A DNA stretch of 64,000 nt from Shewanella woodyi ATCC 51908. GTDB lineage: Bacteria > Pseudomonadota > Gammaproteobacteria > Enterobacterales > Shewanellaceae. The DNA lies in contig NC_010506.1 of NCBI RefSeq assembly GCF_000019525.1, forward strand, positions 1,116,001-1,180,000, written 5' to 3'. Under the pieces are notes generated by a model. It saw nothing but the letters and a program-made list of their open reading frames with translations. It was not told the DNA's origin and searched no databases. Made by a program: the position numbers and the translations under genes. Below, one piece after another: positions 34,861-44,949 of this stretch. Numbering within the stretch: position 1 is the stretch's first letter; each line of letters starts with the position of its first letter.

Positions 34861-36072
34861 TTACAACAACATCTCTTTCACCGATGCCATCGCTTCGATA
34901 AAACGGTCGATATCCTCTTTACTGGTATATACACCGAGTGAGGCGCGACAGCAGCCCTTGAGTCCCAAACTTTGCATTAACGGCATAGCGCAGTGATGGC
35001 CGCAGCGAACGGCAATGCCTTGCTGGTCGAGCAGTATTCCCACATCTTGATGATGCTCATCGGCAAGATTAAACGCCACTGCGCCGATATTGCTGGTGTT
35101 GGCACCATAGAGTGTGATGTCGCCCAGCTGTTTCAGCTGAGTTTGAAGGTAGCTAAGTAGCTCAGCTTCCTGCTTGGCAATGACCTCTCTTGGGAGTGCA
35201 CTAAGAAAATCGATAGCGGCGCCTAAGCCTATCACCTCTGCAATAGGCGGCGTGCCCGGTTCGAGCCGGTTTGGCAGCTGGTTAAATTCGGTGGCTTCGA
35301 AACTTACGGTCTTTATCATCTCTCCACCTGTCATCAGTGGCATTAAGCTGTCCAGAATATCGAAGCGCCCGTAAAGCACGCCTACGCCTGTGGGGCCATA
35401 CATTTTATGGCCGGAGAAGACATAAAAATCACAGCCTATTGCTTGGACATCGACATCTAGATGCGCGATAGCTTGAGCGCCATCGACTAAGGTGATGGCG
35501 CCAACCTGCTTTGCAAGCGCAACGAGCCGGTTAACGGGATTAAGCGTACCTAAGGCGTTGGATACATGGCTCAGGGCAACAATGAAAGGGTTTTCTTGCA
35601 GTAGATGCTCATAGGCGGTCTCATCGAGACGGCACTCACTGTCTAAGGGGATTGGCTTAATGATGGCACCAGTGCGTTTGGCCAGCTCCTGCCAAGGGAC
35701 GATATTGGCGTGATGGGCTGCGGTGTCGATAAGGATGAGGTCTCCTGATTTTATCTGCCCAGTTAAGCCGTAGGCGACTAAGTTTATCGACTCTGTGGTG
35801 CCGTGGGTAAAGATGATCTCTTCACGCTGTTTAGCCTTGATAAAATGGCACACCTTATCGCGCACTGTCTCGTAATTACTGGTTGCGCGGGATGATAGCT
35901 GATGCGCTGCACGGTGGACGTTCGCGTTATCGTTTTCATAGTATCGGGCCATGGCGTTGAGCACTTGCTTAGGCTTTTGACTGGTGGCTGCGGTATCTAG
36001 GTAGCACAGTGGGTAACCAGCTAAAGTCTGCTCTAAGGTGGGGAATTGAGCGCGCAGGTGGTGAAAATCCAT
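34861..36072 (-). CDS. csdA: Cysteine desulfurase CsdA/SufS type
   Basis: The ATG at 36072 gives a 403-residue enzyme starting MDFHHLRAQFPTLEQ, which matches the normal length of group II desulfurases. The frame also opens at 36123. The PLP Lys is in FSGHKMYGPTG, and the catalytic Cys is in VRCGHHCAMPLM near the C terminus. HGTTESINLVAYGL is the usual PLP-phosphate region. It removes sulfur from L-cysteine to form alanine and an enzyme persulfide, which csdE accepts. No isc or suf scaffold genes lie in this window. Confidence 0.93.
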   Translation of the reverse strand: MDFHHLRAQFPTLEQTLAGYPLCYLDTAATSQKPKQVLNAMARYYENDNANVHRAAHQLSSRATSNYETVRDKVCHFIKAKQREEIIFTHGTTESINLVAYGLTGQIKSGDLILIDTAAHHANIVPWQELAKRTGAIIKPIPLDSECRLDETAYEHLLQENPFIVALSHVSNALGTLNPVNRLVALAKQVGAITLVDGAQAIAHLDVDVQAIGCDFYVFSGHKMYGPTGVGVLYGRFDILDSLMPLMTGGEMIKTVSFEATEFNQLPNRLEPGTPPIAEVIGLGAAIDFLSALPREVIAKQEAELLSYLQTQLKQLGDITLYGANTSNIGAVAFNLADEHHQDVGILLDQQGIAVRCGHHCAMPLMQSLGLKGCCRASLGVYTSKEDIDRFIEAMASVKEMLL

Positions 36073-36174
36073 GGTTTGGGTCCGATATTTGGCTGAAAAT
36101 AGAAAAGGCGATGAGATCATCAAAGATCTTATCGCCTAATGCAAGGAGCTTTTACCCTTAACTTAGAATTGAGT

Positions 36175-37218
36175 TTATGGGCAGGGCAGGCGGTAAACCT
36201 GGGCTAACTCATCGAGTCGCGCCATCAACTCAGGTGAGATGCTGGTGTTGATGCTGTCGATATTCTCCTTGAGCTGTTCAAGGTTGGTGGCCCCTATGAT
36301 GTTTGAACCCACAAATTTACGAGAATTGACAAAAGCCAATGACATCTGCGCTGGACTGAGCTTGAACTCGCGGGCCAGCTCGACATAGGCTTTGGTGGCA
36401 TCGAGAGCGACTTGTGAGCCAGTATAACGAGCAAAGCGTTTAAAGAGGGTGAGACGCGCCCCTTCTGGCCATTGGTCATCTAAATACTTACCACTGAGAG
36501 CACCGAATGCTAATGGTGAGTAGGCAAGTAGCGGCACCTCTTCACGGTGGCTTATCTCGGCCATTCCCACTTCAAAGCTGCGATTGAGCAAGTTATAGGG
36601 ATTCTGTACTGAGACTACGCGGGGGAGGTTATGCTTCTCTGCAAGTTGCAGGTATTTCATTAGGCCCCAAGGCGTTTCGTTCGAGACACCGATATAGCGG
36701 ATCTTGCCCTCTTTTTGCAATGCGGCTAGGGCTTCCAATGTATCTATGATGGGAGTGAGTTTCTCGTTCTCATCAATCTGCTGGTAGGAGAGCTCGCCGA
36801 AAAAGTTGGTGTTTCTGTCGGGCCAATGTACCTGATAGAGATCGATGGTATCTATCTGTAAGCGCTCAAGTGAGGAGTCGACCGCTTCATGGAGGTTACG
36901 CCAGTCTAGGGCCATATTGGGGCGTATATAGTCACCCTTTCCCCCTGGTGCAGCGACTTTAGTGGCGATGACTAAGTTATCGCGATTGCCTGCTTTTTTG
37001 AGGTAGTTACCTAAGATGCGCTCGGTGGCGCCTTGTGTTTCAGCTTTTGGTGGGACTGGATACATCTCGGCAGTATCAATAAAATTGATGCCTTGGCCGA
37101 TGGCGTAGTCAAGCTGGGAAAATGCTTCTGATTGGGTGTTCTGCTCACCCCAAGTCATGGTGCCTAAACAGAGTTCGCTCACTTCAAGGTTGGAATGTGG
37201 TAGTCGACGATATTCCAT
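36175..37218 (-). CDS. tas: NADP(H)-dependent aldo/keto reductase (Tas-like)
   Basis: This 347-residue AKR has the full family pattern: LCLGTMTWGEQNTQSEA, the Tyr and Asp of the active site in FIDTAEMYPVPP, the Lys in VIATKVAAPGG, and IGVSNETPWGLMK. Its length and the MTWGEQNT motif fit the E. coli Tas protein, whose natural substrate is unknown. The ATG follows a GGAGATC ribosome-binding site. It lies between csdA and the MarR-GNAT gene, all on the minus strand but with separate promoters likely. Confidence 0.92.
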   Translation of the reverse strand: MEYRRLPHSNLEVSELCLGTMTWGEQNTQSEAFSQLDYAIGQGINFIDTAEMYPVPPKAETQGATERILGNYLKKAGNRDNLVIATKVAAPGGKGDYIRPNMALDWRNLHEAVDSSLERLQIDTIDLYQVHWPDRNTNFFGELSYQQIDENEKLTPIIDTLEALAALQKEGKIRYIGVSNETPWGLMKYLQLAEKHNLPRVVSVQNPYNLLNRSFEVGMAEISHREEVPLLAYSPLAFGALSGKYLDDQWPEGARLTLFKRFARYTGSQVALDATKAYVELAREFKLSPAQMSLAFVNSRKFVGSNIIGATNLEQLKENIDSINTSISPELMARLDELAQVYRLPCP

Positions 37219-37310
37219 AAGATCTCCACTGTGTGTTAAGGAATGCCTTTCCTATCTTTGAGGCTAGCAAGCTTTTATAGGAAAAACTAGATTTATTGGG
37301 GACCTAGAGC

Positions 37311-38315
37311 TTATTTAAGTGCTAACAGCATCGGCATTTCGCAGGCATCATGTCCTGTATCACCTAAATGTTGTGAGATGTGCTCAAAACCGAGGGATTC
37401 ATACAATGAGATAGCTTCAGTAAGGCAGGCGGTGGTTTCAAGGTAACAGGTTTGGTATTTCTGTTCGCAAGCGTAATCCAGCGCCAGATAAGCCATACGC
37501 TTTGCAAATCCTTTGCCTCTGAGCTGTTTGCTAAAGTACATCTTCTGCAGTTCACACACTCCCTTTTCGCCACTTAATGGGGCGATACCTACGCCACCGA
37601 GCAGTTCACCGTCGAGTTCGATAACCCAGTAACATGCGCCTGTAGCTTGATACTGCTCGCTGGTGTTATCTAAGCTGGGATCGGCGACGCTAAAGCCTTT
37701 ATCGGCGCTGAGTCCATACTCTGCCGATACCTCTCTTATCAGCTTGGCGATAGCCAGATCATCCTCATGTGTTACCTCTCTGATGGTATAGCCTTGTTGG
37801 GCTTGAGTGCGGCTGATGGCTTTATTGTACGTGGCCATGGCTGACTCGATAGTGGTCGCCTCTTCGGTTGAGAGTTGAGATAGGATCTGGTCGAACATGG
37901 TGTTTTGTTGTTGATGGAGCTTTTGCAGTAGTTTCTTCCCTTGAGGCGTTAAATGGGCCAGCAGGCTTCGAGTATCTTTAGGGTTACATTGCGTGTAGGC
38001 AAACCCTTTTTCTGTGAGATGGGTGACAGCGCGGCTGGCATTGGATTTATCGATATTGAGCCGCTGGGCCAGTTGCTTGATGGACACCGCTTCGTTACTG
38101 AGCTCAATGAGTGCATGGGCCTGAACTGGCGAGAGTGGCAGTTCGCCAAAGGCGGAGTTGAGCATGCCTAGTTGTCTGACAATGTGGCGTGAGACTGCTC
38201 TTAATCCTGCCCTTGCTCTAACTCTAGGGCAAGGCTCACTATCCAAATCTGTCACACTATTACTAAACGATGTCAATCTTATGCCCTCTGTTAAGGTTTT
38301 TGATGCGACTAACAT
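37311..38315 (-). CDS. MarR-type HTH / GNAT acetyltransferase fusion
   Basis: The protein joins a MarR-like winged HTH (about residues 45-150, with IKQLAQRLNIDKSNASRAVTHL as the recognition region) to a C-terminal GNAT domain. The acetyl-CoA site in the latter is QLRGKGFAKRMAYLALDYACE. Such fusions are common in proteobacteria and may combine gene repression with acetylation of a small molecule or protein. The start is uncertain. An ATG at 38315 is used here, but a TTG at 38276 preceded by AGAGGGCA is also credible. Confidence 0.85.
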   Translation of the reverse strand: MLVASKTLTEGIRLTSFSNSVTDLDSEPCPRVRARAGLRAVSRHIVRQLGMLNSAFGELPLSPVQAHALIELSNEAVSIKQLAQRLNIDKSNASRAVTHLTEKGFAYTQCNPKDTRSLLAHLTPQGKKLLQKLHQQQNTMFDQILSQLSTEEATTIESAMATYNKAISRTQAQQGYTIREVTHEDDLAIAKLIREVSAEYGLSADKGFSVADPSLDNTSEQYQATGACYWVIELDGELLGGVGIAPLSGEKGVCELQKMYFSKQLRGKGFAKRMAYLALDYACEQKYQTCYLETTACLTEAISLYESLGFEHISQHLGDTGHDACEMPMLLALK

Positions 38316-38393
38316 CGATATTCTAAATCGCAAAGTATAACCTAGAGCGGTTTTAGATAAATTGCAAGTGGGGCAGAGGGCACAGAAGCTGTA

Positions 38394-38957
38394 TTAACGC
38401 TGGTAAAGCTCCTCATTGAGTAGCGGGGCCATGGTTAAGATTAGGGCTTGGGTGTAGATACTCTCTCTTGTCGCCACGCCTTGAGTTAATAGCCCGATCG
38501 CGCCGCCTTTTTGTTTGATATTATCGGTGTTGAACAGCCTGTCCATCACATCGCCTAGCTCCTCACCGTCACTTAATGCTTTATAAACCACTGGCGGCAG
38601 TGGGAGTATGGCACTGCGGCCCACTAAACGCTGCTGTTTATCTGAGATCACTATGTAGGCAAACGTGGCTGGACCATAGCTGAAGTTATCGACACCACCC
38701 TCGATGGCAATAAACAGATCCGCTTCGCTGGTATCTGGCGCTGACTGGCAATGTTCAACCCTGTTAATTGCTCCTTTAAGGGTTTCATCTGCCGTCATAG
38801 GTTGCTCTGCCACACCTGAAGGGGCATGACAGCCAAGGCACTCTATTTCGGTATTAGGAAGCAGTTGATTGAGCGCATGCTGAGCGGCTTGAACTTTTAC
38901 TGGGTTCTTGGAGCCGATAATGACTCGGATTTTTGCTAATTGGCTAATCTTTGACAT
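38394..38957 (-). CDS. yjjX: Inosine/xanthosine triphosphatase, YjjX family
   Basis: This 187-residue protein has the YjjX signature IIGSKNPVKVQAAQHAL near the N terminus and LFIAIEGGVDNFSYG in the middle. It should hydrolyse non-canonical purine triphosphates such as ITP and XTP and so keep them out of nucleic acids. The length is normal for the family. It stands alone on the minus strand, with a long intergenic region upstream shared with the sdaC promoter. Confidence 0.93.
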   Translation of the reverse strand: MSKISQLAKIRVIIGSKNPVKVQAAQHALNQLLPNTEIECLGCHAPSGVAEQPMTADETLKGAINRVEHCQSAPDTSEADLFIAIEGGVDNFSYGPATFAYIVISDKQQRLVGRSAILPLPPVVYKALSDGEELGDVMDRLFNTDNIKQKGGAIGLLTQGVATRESIYTQALILTMAPLLNEELYQR

Positions 38958-39613
38958 CTGTTTTTCGCTTTTTTACTTTTTCACTGCATTTTATTTTAAA
39001 CAGTGTGGCTCGTTTGCATTTAGGTTGCAATCCAATGAGGAGGGTAGATATAAAAATTATTGATGTTGTGGGGTTAACCATTGTTTACTATGGTTAAATG
39101 TTAAATCCCCCTCTGTTTTTCTTCTCTTTTCCTCTCAAAAAGTCGCGCGGCTAAAAAGTGAGTTGTGAATAAATTTAGTGTGTTTTGCCGAAAGAGGCTG
39201 GATACACAGTTTAATTGACTGTGACATGGTTCAAGTTTTTGCTTTGGCTTGTAAGTTAATGTCTCGTTAGTGCGTATTTTTGTGACGTTAATCGTTTTGG
39301 GCGAAATTACCGCGTGATTTTAAATATCAGCGTTTGGTAATTTATGTGATTATAATGTTGGGCTTTGGTTCGATCTCGTTATTCTCGTGGTGGTTTTATG
39401 AAAACTTATTACATAATAACTGAGAGGTGGATCACATTGCTGGCTTGTTCTGAAATTCGATTTCAAAACCCCGCGCTAGATCAACTTTTCAATGTACTAA
39501 TTCTATATTCTGACCTCGAATTTTGCTCTGACTGCGGGGCTTACCCATAACGACACAGTCAATGCTTATACCTCGAAAACCAAAGGTGTCATTAGCACCT
39601 CTAAGGTAACTTT
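38958..39613. promoter_or_regulatory. Long divergent regulatory region between yjjX and sdaC
   Basis: This 656-bp stretch has no supported gene; a 61-codon frame at 39365-39550 lacks a ribosome-binding site and homology. It separates two divergent genes and is unusually long, which suggests that sdaC-sdaA is regulated. A TGTGACATGGTTCA sequence near 39218 and TGTGATTATAAT near 39345 are partial matches to CRP half-sites. They are only weak candidates. Confidence 0.45.
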
Positions 39614-40885
39614 ATGCAAGAAGAAGTGATGAATACCCAAGTAGAATCATCTAGCCGTCAAGGTTGGACACGTCAGGATACAACTTGGATGTTAAGTTTA
39701 TTTGGTACAGCGGTCGGTGCCGGTATTCTTTTCCTACCTATCAACGCAGGGATGGGTGGTTTCTGGCCACTTGTAATGATGGCGATAATTATCGGTCCTA
39801 TGACCTATTTAGCCCATCGCGGTTTATCTCGATTCGTGTGCTCTTCACAGAAGCAGAGCAGCGATATTACTCACGTGGTTGAGGAGTATTTTGGTGTTGG
39901 CGCTGGTAAGGCAATTACATTGCTCTACTTCTTTGCTATCTACCCGATTGTATTGATCTATGGTGTTGGTATCACAAACACTATCGATAGCTTCATTGTT
40001 AATCAGCTTGGCATGGCATCGCCACCACGTTGGTTGCTATCTGGTGTACTTATTCTTGCCATGATGTCTGTAATGGTATCGGGTGAGAAGCTAATGTTGA
40101 AGGTGACTCAGTTCCTGGTTTACCCGCTTGTGGCTATTTTGGCATTTATGTCTCTATACCTTATTCCAAGCTGGAAGATGGATGCACTGACTCAAATTCC
40201 TACAACAGGTGAGTTTTTAGGTACTGTTTGGTTAACCATTCCAGTATTGGTATTTGCTTTTAACCACTCACCAGCGATTTCACAGTTCTCAGTTTCATTG
40301 AAGCGTGAGCACGGTGTTAATGCGGCTAAGAAGGCGGATGTTATTCTTCGTAATACATCTATGATGTTAGTTGGTTTTGTTATGCTGTTTGTATTCTCTT
40401 GCGTGCTTTCATTAAGCCCAGCGCAACTTGCAGAATCTAAAGCGCAAAACTTGCCAATTCTTTCTTACTTAGCGAACGTACACGCCAGTGGTTTCGTTAG
40501 TTACTTTGGTCCTATCATTGCTGTGATTGCCATTGTATCTTCTTTCTTCGGTCACTACTTAGGTGCGACTGAAGGTCTGAAGGGAATTATTACTAAGCAG
40601 TTACGTAGCAGCAATAAAGAAGTATCTGACAAGAAAATTAATAAGTTTATTCTTGGCTTTATGTTCTTCACCATTTGGGGGGTTGCGATTATTAACCCAA
40701 GCATCTTAGGTATGATTGAAGCGTTAGGTGGTCCAATCATCGCTGCGATTCTTTACCTGATGCCAATGTACGCCGTTTATAAAGTGCCAGCTCTTAAGGC
40801 ATACCGCGGTCGTATCAGCAACATCTTTGTGATTATTGCCGGCTTGTTAGCGATGACTGCTATCCTGTTCGGTATGATGTCTTAA
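39614..40885 (+). CDS. sdaC: Serine transporter SdaC (HAAAP family)
   Basis: This 423-residue permease has 11 hydrophobic segments. It starts its membrane part with [23 protein letters not shown], the segment that marks SdaC in the hydroxy/aromatic amino acid permease family. [19 protein letters not shown] and [21 protein letters not shown] are also conserved. It imports L-serine with protons. The ATG has an AAGGTAAC site upstream. It is followed after 76 bp by the serine deaminase gene, as in the sdaCB operon of E. coli, so uptake and breakdown are coupled. Confidence 0.95.
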   Translation: MQEEVMNTQVESSSRQGWTRQDTTWMLSLFGTAVGAGILFLPINAGMGGFWPLVMMAIIIGPMTYLAHRGLSRFVCSSQKQSSDITHVVEEYFGVGAGKAITLLYFFAIYPIVLIYGVGITNTIDSFIVNQLGMASPPRWLLSGVLILAMMSVMVSGEKLMLKVTQFLVYPLVAILAFMSLYLIPSWKMDALTQIPTTGEFLGTVWLTIPVLVFAFNHSPAISQFSVSLKREHGVNAAKKADVILRNTSMMLVGFVMLFVFSCVLSLSPAQLAESKAQNLPILSYLANVHASGFVSYFGPIIAVIAIVSSFFGHYLGATEGLKGIITKQLRSSNKEVSDKKINKFILGFMFFTIWGVAIINPSILGMIEALGGPIIAAILYLMPMYAVYKVPALKAYRGRISNIFVIIAGLLAMTAILFGMMS

Positions 40886-40961
40886 GCAACACCGTTTTAA
40901 GATTGATAAGGGGATCAGCACTGAATTGGTGCTGGTCCTTTCTGCTTTTGAGGTAATTAAT

Positions 40962-42329
40962 ATGTTTAGCGCATTTGATATTTTTAAGATAGGTGTGGGT
41001 CCATCCAGCTCGCACACTGTCGGGCCGATGAAGGCCGCCAAAGAGTTTGTTGATGAGTTACGTCAACGTGGAGATATGACAAAAGTAACCCGTGTTAGTG
41101 TTGATATTTATGGTTCACTTTCACTCACTGGTAAAGGTCACCACACAGATACAGCTATCTTAATGGGATTAGGTGGAAACCTGCCTGAGAGTGTTGATAT
41201 CGAGGCGATTCCTGAGTTTATCCGTCAGATTGAAACCACTGAAACCTTACCATTAGGAAAAGAGGCCAAAAGTGTTGCGTTTCCTACAGGTTCCGTGACC
41301 TTTCATGCTTACGCACTACCGCTACATGAAAACGGTATGTCTATCCATGCTTGGGATGGTGACACTAGCTTATTCTCTAAAACTTACTACTCAACCGGTG
41401 GTGGTTTTATTGTTGATGAGGAGCATTTTGGTTTAGAAGCGGCTAATGAGGTGATGGTTCCATATCCGTTTGCCTTTGCTGACGATCTGCTTGCTATCTG
41501 CAAAGAGACTGGCATGAGTATCAGTGCTGTTATGTTGGCCAATGAGAAGGCTTTTAATAGCGAAGCGGTGATCTATGAGCGTTTAGGTGCGATCTGGGAC
41601 ACCATGAAGTCAGGTATCGAGAGAGGCTGTCAGACTGAGGGGATCCTTGCCGGTCCACTACGTGTGCCGCGCCGCGCTCCTGCACTGTACCGCCAACTTG
41701 TTACTGGTGAGCGTCACTCATCTGATCCTATGGCTATTTTAGACTGGGTCAATATGTTTGCCTTAGCGGTAAGCGAAGAGAATGCTGCTGGCGGACGCGT
41801 GGTGACGTCACCAACTAACGGTGCTGCGGGCATTATTCCTGCTGTGATGGCTTATTACGATAAGTTCATTCAGCCAATGACTCAGTCTGAGTACACCCGT
41901 TTTTACATGGCAGCGTCTGCGATTGGTAATCTGTATAAGCGCAACGCGTCTATCTCTGGTGCCGAGGTTGGTTGTCAAGGGGAGGTCGGCGTGGCTTGCT
42001 CTATGGCGGCAGCTGGTTTAGCCGAGATTATGGGGGCTACACCATCTCAAGTCTGTATTGCGGCTGAGATCGGTATGGAGCATAACTTAGGACTGACTTG
42101 TGACCCGGTTGCAGGCCAAGTTCAAGTGCCATGTATCGAGCGTAATGCTATTGCGTCTGTTAAAGCGATTAACTCATCGCGCATGGCGATGCGTCGCAGC
42201 AGTGAGCCTACAGTGAGTTTAGATAAAGTTATCGAGACCATGTATGAAACTGGTAAAGATATGCACGTTAAGTACCGTGAAACCAGCCAAGGCGGTTTAG
42301 CGATTAAAGTGACCAGTATCTGCGCGTAA
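40962..42329 (+). CDS. sdaA: Iron-sulfur-dependent L-serine ammonia-lyase
   Basis: The ATG at 40962, with a TGAGGT site upstream, gives a 455-residue single-chain L-serine deaminase, which is the usual length. The N-terminal domain begins [22 protein letters not shown]. The C-terminal catalytic domain includes [13 protein letters not shown] and Cys residues in [18 protein letters not shown] and VPCIERN that hold the 4Fe-4S cluster. It converts L-serine to pyruvate and ammonia. It forms a unit with sdaC. Whether it is the SdaA or SdaB type cannot be decided from sequence alone. Confidence 0.95.
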   Translation: MFSAFDIFKIGVGPSSSHTVGPMKAAKEFVDELRQRGDMTKVTRVSVDIYGSLSLTGKGHHTDTAILMGLGGNLPESVDIEAIPEFIRQIETTETLPLGKEAKSVAFPTGSVTFHAYALPLHENGMSIHAWDGDTSLFSKTYYSTGGGFIVDEEHFGLEAANEVMVPYPFAFADDLLAICKETGMSISAVMLANEKAFNSEAVIYERLGAIWDTMKSGIERGCQTEGILAGPLRVPRRAPALYRQLVTGERHSSDPMAILDWVNMFALAVSEENAAGGRVVTSPTNGAAGIIPAVMAYYDKFIQPMTQSEYTRFYMAASAIGNLYKRNASISGAEVGCQGEVGVACSMAAAGLAEIMGATPSQVCIAAEIGMEHNLGLTCDPVAGQVQVPCIERNAIASVKAINSSRMAMRRSSEPTVSLDKVIETMYETGKDMHVKYRETSQGGLAIKVTSICA

Positions 42330-42344
42330 AGATAGTTTGGAGGG

Positions 42345-42545
42345 CGACCTTCGGTCTTTGAGAGCGGCTGAAAGCGCCTTCGAGAGCGTGACTTTGTCAC
42401 TGCGAGGGCGGCCAGCGGCCTTGGAGAAAAAGCTAAGTCACAAGCGATAAGTTACTGCTTGCTTCTTAGCTTTTTCTCGCCGCGAAGCGCTCTAGCAGGG
42501 AACGTGTTCCCGTACTCGTAGTGAGCCTGCGAACGCCCTCGAAGT
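42345..42545. terminator. Terminator and micro-hairpin cluster after sdaA
   Basis: The central element is a 14-bp perfect stem (42424-42437 with 42465-42478) that contains an inner CAAGC/GCTTG stem. Because it is A-rich on one side and T-rich on the other, it can terminate transcription from both sdaA and the convergent acetyltransferase gene. Around it lie short palindromes with 2-3-nt loops: GACC-TTC-GGTC, GTGAC-TTT-GTCAC, GGCC-AGC-GGCC and GGGAAC-GT-GTTCCC. Confidence 0.85.
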
Positions 42546-42556
42546 GTTCGCTCTCG

Positions 42557-43000
42557 CTATTTCTCTTCATACATCTGGTAGTAGCTTTTTTCCATCCCCA
42601 GCGCTGAATAGGTGCTTTGCGCTTTGGCGTTATCTTGCTCTACATAGAGCCTGAAACTTGCAGCGCCCCCATTTTGCTCCGCTATCTGTTTAACCTCGTG
42701 ATAAAGTTTTGCGTAGATCCCTTGTCTGCGGTTTTGTGGGCGGATATAAACACTCTGGATCCAGTAGTAATCTTTAGCGCGCCAATCGCTCCATTCAAAG
42801 GTCACCATTAAGGAGCCAGCGATCTCTCCATCGACTTCGGCTACAAGGTAGAAGCCTTTTTCTGGGTTAGAGAGTAGGGTATTGACTCCTTGGGTGAGGA
42901 CTGATTCATCTAAGGCAAGATCCTCAGTCTCCTTCGCCATGGCTAAGTTAAATTGAATCAAAGCATTAAGGTCTGATTTCTGGCCTTTTCTAATGTGCAT
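42557..43000 (-). CDS. GNAT-family N-acetyltransferase
   Basis: This 147-residue protein is a single GNAT domain: MHIRKGQKSDLNAL at the start, the acetyl-CoA-binding RPQNRRQGIYAKLYHEVKQIAE in the middle and NAKAQSTYSALGMEKSYYQMYE at the end. The substrate is unknown. It is convergent with sdaA across the hairpin cluster. The ATG follows a short GGAG site. Confidence 0.9.
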   Translation of the reverse strand: MHIRKGQKSDLNALIQFNLAMAKETEDLALDESVLTQGVNTLLSNPEKGFYLVAEVDGEIAGSLMVTFEWSDWRAKDYYWIQSVYIRPQNRRQGIYAKLYHEVKQIAEQNGGAASFRLYVEQDNAKAQSTYSALGMEKSYYQMYEEK

Positions 43001-43127
43001 TCTAGACTCCTTTTTTGAGGGTACTCTAGCATGTTACAACTGCCTTTGGCTGAAATATTATTCAAATTAAATATTCGACTAAAGTCTAACTCTGCTAAAC
43101 TTTTTAATAGTAAAGGTGGAGGTGTCT

Positions 43128-43424
43128 ATGGCGATGACTCATCATAAATTTCGTGTACGTAGATTATCAGCGAGTAAGGCTGTTAGTCAGGAGCCGGCTG
43201 AGCAGCATAAGTTGATCCACTTTTTGCTGACACTGGTTACTTTCGGTCTTTGGGGGTTGGTCTGGTGGTGGTTAATTTTAAAATCCGAAGGCAAGGCTGA
43301 TCAACTTTTTAGGGGCTTTGATGATGCTTATTGGAGCTACTTGATTGAGCGAGAGCAGCCACCAGCAGCACTGCATAAGATGAAGGTTGATGCTGAACTG
43401 AAGAGGGGATACTTCGATGCTTAG
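43128..43424 (+). CDS. Small membrane protein of unknown function
   Basis: The ATG at 43128 lies 5 nt after a GGAGGT ribosome-binding site and gives a 98-residue protein. The frame is open from a GTG at 43116, inside that site. One transmembrane helix is evident (IHFLLTLVTFGLWGLVWWWLIL), flanked by a basic N-terminal region and an acidic C-terminal region. No family is recognised. A strong bidirectional terminator follows after 12 bp. Confidence 0.75.
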   Translation: MAMTHHKFRVRRLSASKAVSQEPAEQHKLIHFLLTLVTFGLWGLVWWWLILKSEGKADQLFRGFDDAYWSYLIEREQPPAALHKMKVDAELKRGYFDA

Positions 43425-43436
43425 GCATATACCAAT

Positions 43437-43463
43437 AAAAAACCGCCAAAAGGCGGTTTTTTT
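43437..43463. terminator. Bidirectional Rho-independent terminator
   Basis: A perfect 11-bp stem (AAAAAACCGCC with GGCGGTTTTTT) closes an AAAA loop and is followed by T residues on both strands. It lies between convergent genes ending at 43424 and 43476. The same terminator sequence, with a one-base loop change, follows metK at about 51000. Confidence 0.95.
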
Positions 43464-43475
43464 ATTGGCATAAAT

Positions 43476-43889
43476 CTATTGCCTGCTTAATACGATTTGA
43501 GTCTTACCCGCTTCATCTTTTAAGAGTAACTTGCCTTTTGCAAGTACGGCATTGGTGATAGTAGGCATTGAAGACATTACTCTTTGCTCTTGAGCCATAA
43601 GTGCATCAACGCAAGCTTTCATGGTGTTACCAGCAGGCATAAGACGCACATTATCTCCATCGATAGAGTAACTTCCGAAGAAATTATTGCAGCTGTTGTT
43701 ACCAGATAGTTCCCCTCCATCAGCGAAAATAAGCTGGGCTGGGCTATAGTCGATAACAGGTTTGTCGGCAACGACCTCTATGTTCCATGTACCAAGCAGT
43801 TCGATATCTTGAGTTTGGGGAGCGCTTGTACTTTGGCAAGCCGTTAAGCTGATTAAGGCTGCGGAGATAATGAGAGATTTAATAGACAT
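43476..43889 (-). CDS. META-domain (HslJ-like) lipoprotein
   Basis: The ATG at 43889 starts a lipoprotein signal peptide (MSIKSLIISAALISLTAC). The frame is open upstream to 43964 but the extra part is not signal-like. The mature domain shows the META-domain pattern: LLGTWNIEVV, LIFADGGELSGNNSCNNFFGSY and MPAGNTMKACVDALMAQEQRV. Such domains occur in HslJ, a heat-inducible outer-membrane protein, and in secreted proteins. The exact role is unknown. It is separate from the GAF/GGDEF-like genes upstream. Confidence 0.88.
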   Translation of the reverse strand: MSIKSLIISAALISLTACQSTSAPQTQDIELLGTWNIEVVADKPVIDYSPAQLIFADGGELSGNNSCNNFFGSYSIDGDNVRLMPAGNTMKACVDALMAQEQRVMSSMPTITNAVLAKGKLLLKDEAGKTQIVLSRQ

Positions 43890-43989
43890 GAGAGAGCCCT
43901 GAAATAATATAATGGCCATATTGTGACAATTATAATGCAAGATAAACAGTATTAAATCTGTCAAAAAGCGAGAAAGTGGGATGAAAGTG

Positions 43990-44949
43990 TTAAAAGTTGT
44001 TCGCGCTTCCCAGCTTATTTAGATTTAGATTGTCATTTGCTTGTTTTTTCATCGGCTCGAGGCTTATTTGAGTATCTGGGGTGAAGAAGCTTTGACCTGT
44101 ATTGATGGTCAGTCCTGGGGCTTCTTTTGCTATCTGCTTTTTCAATCTTGAAACTAATGAGTCTAAATTGGCTTTATGGTCGATAAAACAGAGAATAATA
44201 AATTGGTTATGGCTGATCCTTGCAGAAACATCAGCATCTCTCATATTGTCATGGATAATGCGGGCTAGAAGTCGTCGTTTTTGAGCTTGAGAATCGCAGG
44301 TTAAGGCTGAGCTATTACTCTCCTCAATGTTCTCCTCAATATTTTCTTCAATTAGAATAATTCCTGCATGGGAGCCAAAGCGACGACTTAGGCTTAACTG
44401 CCTAGGAGCCATTAAGCTAAACCCATAGGGGTTTAGCATGCAGGTTTGATCATCTTGTACCGAGAGCATCTTAATTTGCTGCATTAAAAATAGGTGCTTT
44501 AGCTCAGCTTGAATAAAAGATTTACTGTTTTCAATTAGGGAGGATAGTGGTCCCGTCTGTTTATTCAGATCTGGGTCGCAGATTAGAATAGAGCCAAACA
44601 GCTCCCCGTCAGGCCAAAAAATAGGTTGGGTCAGCAGGTGTTTAAATTGATTCAAAGAGGAGGATAGATCTCTGCCGTCTGAGATTGTTGCCGTGTAACC
44701 GTTATGCTCCTCTATGATGGACTGTAAACCCGCATCTTCAAAATGGGTGCCACCAATCAACTGATACTTCTTACCTTTACGGGCACAAACAATCTGAAAT
44801 GAGTTATTGATGAACTGCACAATGAGGCAAGTTTCTGCTTGATAACATTCGCCAAGTAGAGACAGTTGTTGCTGCCATTTAGGCCAGCTAATAGCAGGGT
44901 GGTCTTGCTCTCTTAGCCAAAGAAGATGGTGTTGACTTTGGGCTAGCAT
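43990..44949 (-). CDS. GAF plus degenerate GGDEF-like protein, paralogue 1
   Basis: This 319-residue soluble protein has an N-terminal GAF-like sensor domain (about residues 15-155, with QPIFWPDGELFGSILICD). The C-terminal domain has the size and start of GGDEF (QTCMLNPYGFSLMAPRQLSLSRRFGSHAGIILIEE) but lacks a GGDEF motif; the equivalent site reads SARISHNQF. It should not be an active diguanylate cyclase. An EENIEENIEES stretch looks like a local duplication. A paralogue of the same layout lies 194 bp upstream, in the same orientation. Their role may be c-di-GMP or small-ligand sensing. Confidence 0.8.
   Translation of the reverse strand: MLAQSQHHLLWLREQDHPAISWPKWQQQLSLLGECYQAETCLIVQFINNSFQIVCARKGKKYQLIGGTHFEDAGLQSIIEEHNGYTATISDGRDLSSSLNQFKHLLTQPIFWPDGELFGSILICDPDLNKQTGPLSSLIENSKSFIQAELKHLFLMQQIKMLSVQDDQTCMLNPYGFSLMAPRQLSLSRRFGSHAGIILIEENIEENIEESNSSALTCDSQAQKRRLLARIIHDNMRDADVSARISHNQFIILCFIDHKANLDSLVSRLKKQIAKEAPGLTINTGQSFFTPDTQISLEPMKKQANDNLNLNKLGSANNF

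Noticed and set aside
39215..39360. CRP binding sites upstream of sdaC
   Set aside because: Only half-site matches (TGTGA with a poor second half) were seen; too weak to list as sites.
39365..39550. 61-codon frame in the sdaC upstream region
   Set aside because: No ribosome-binding site, no homology recognised, and position fits a regulatory leader better than a gene.
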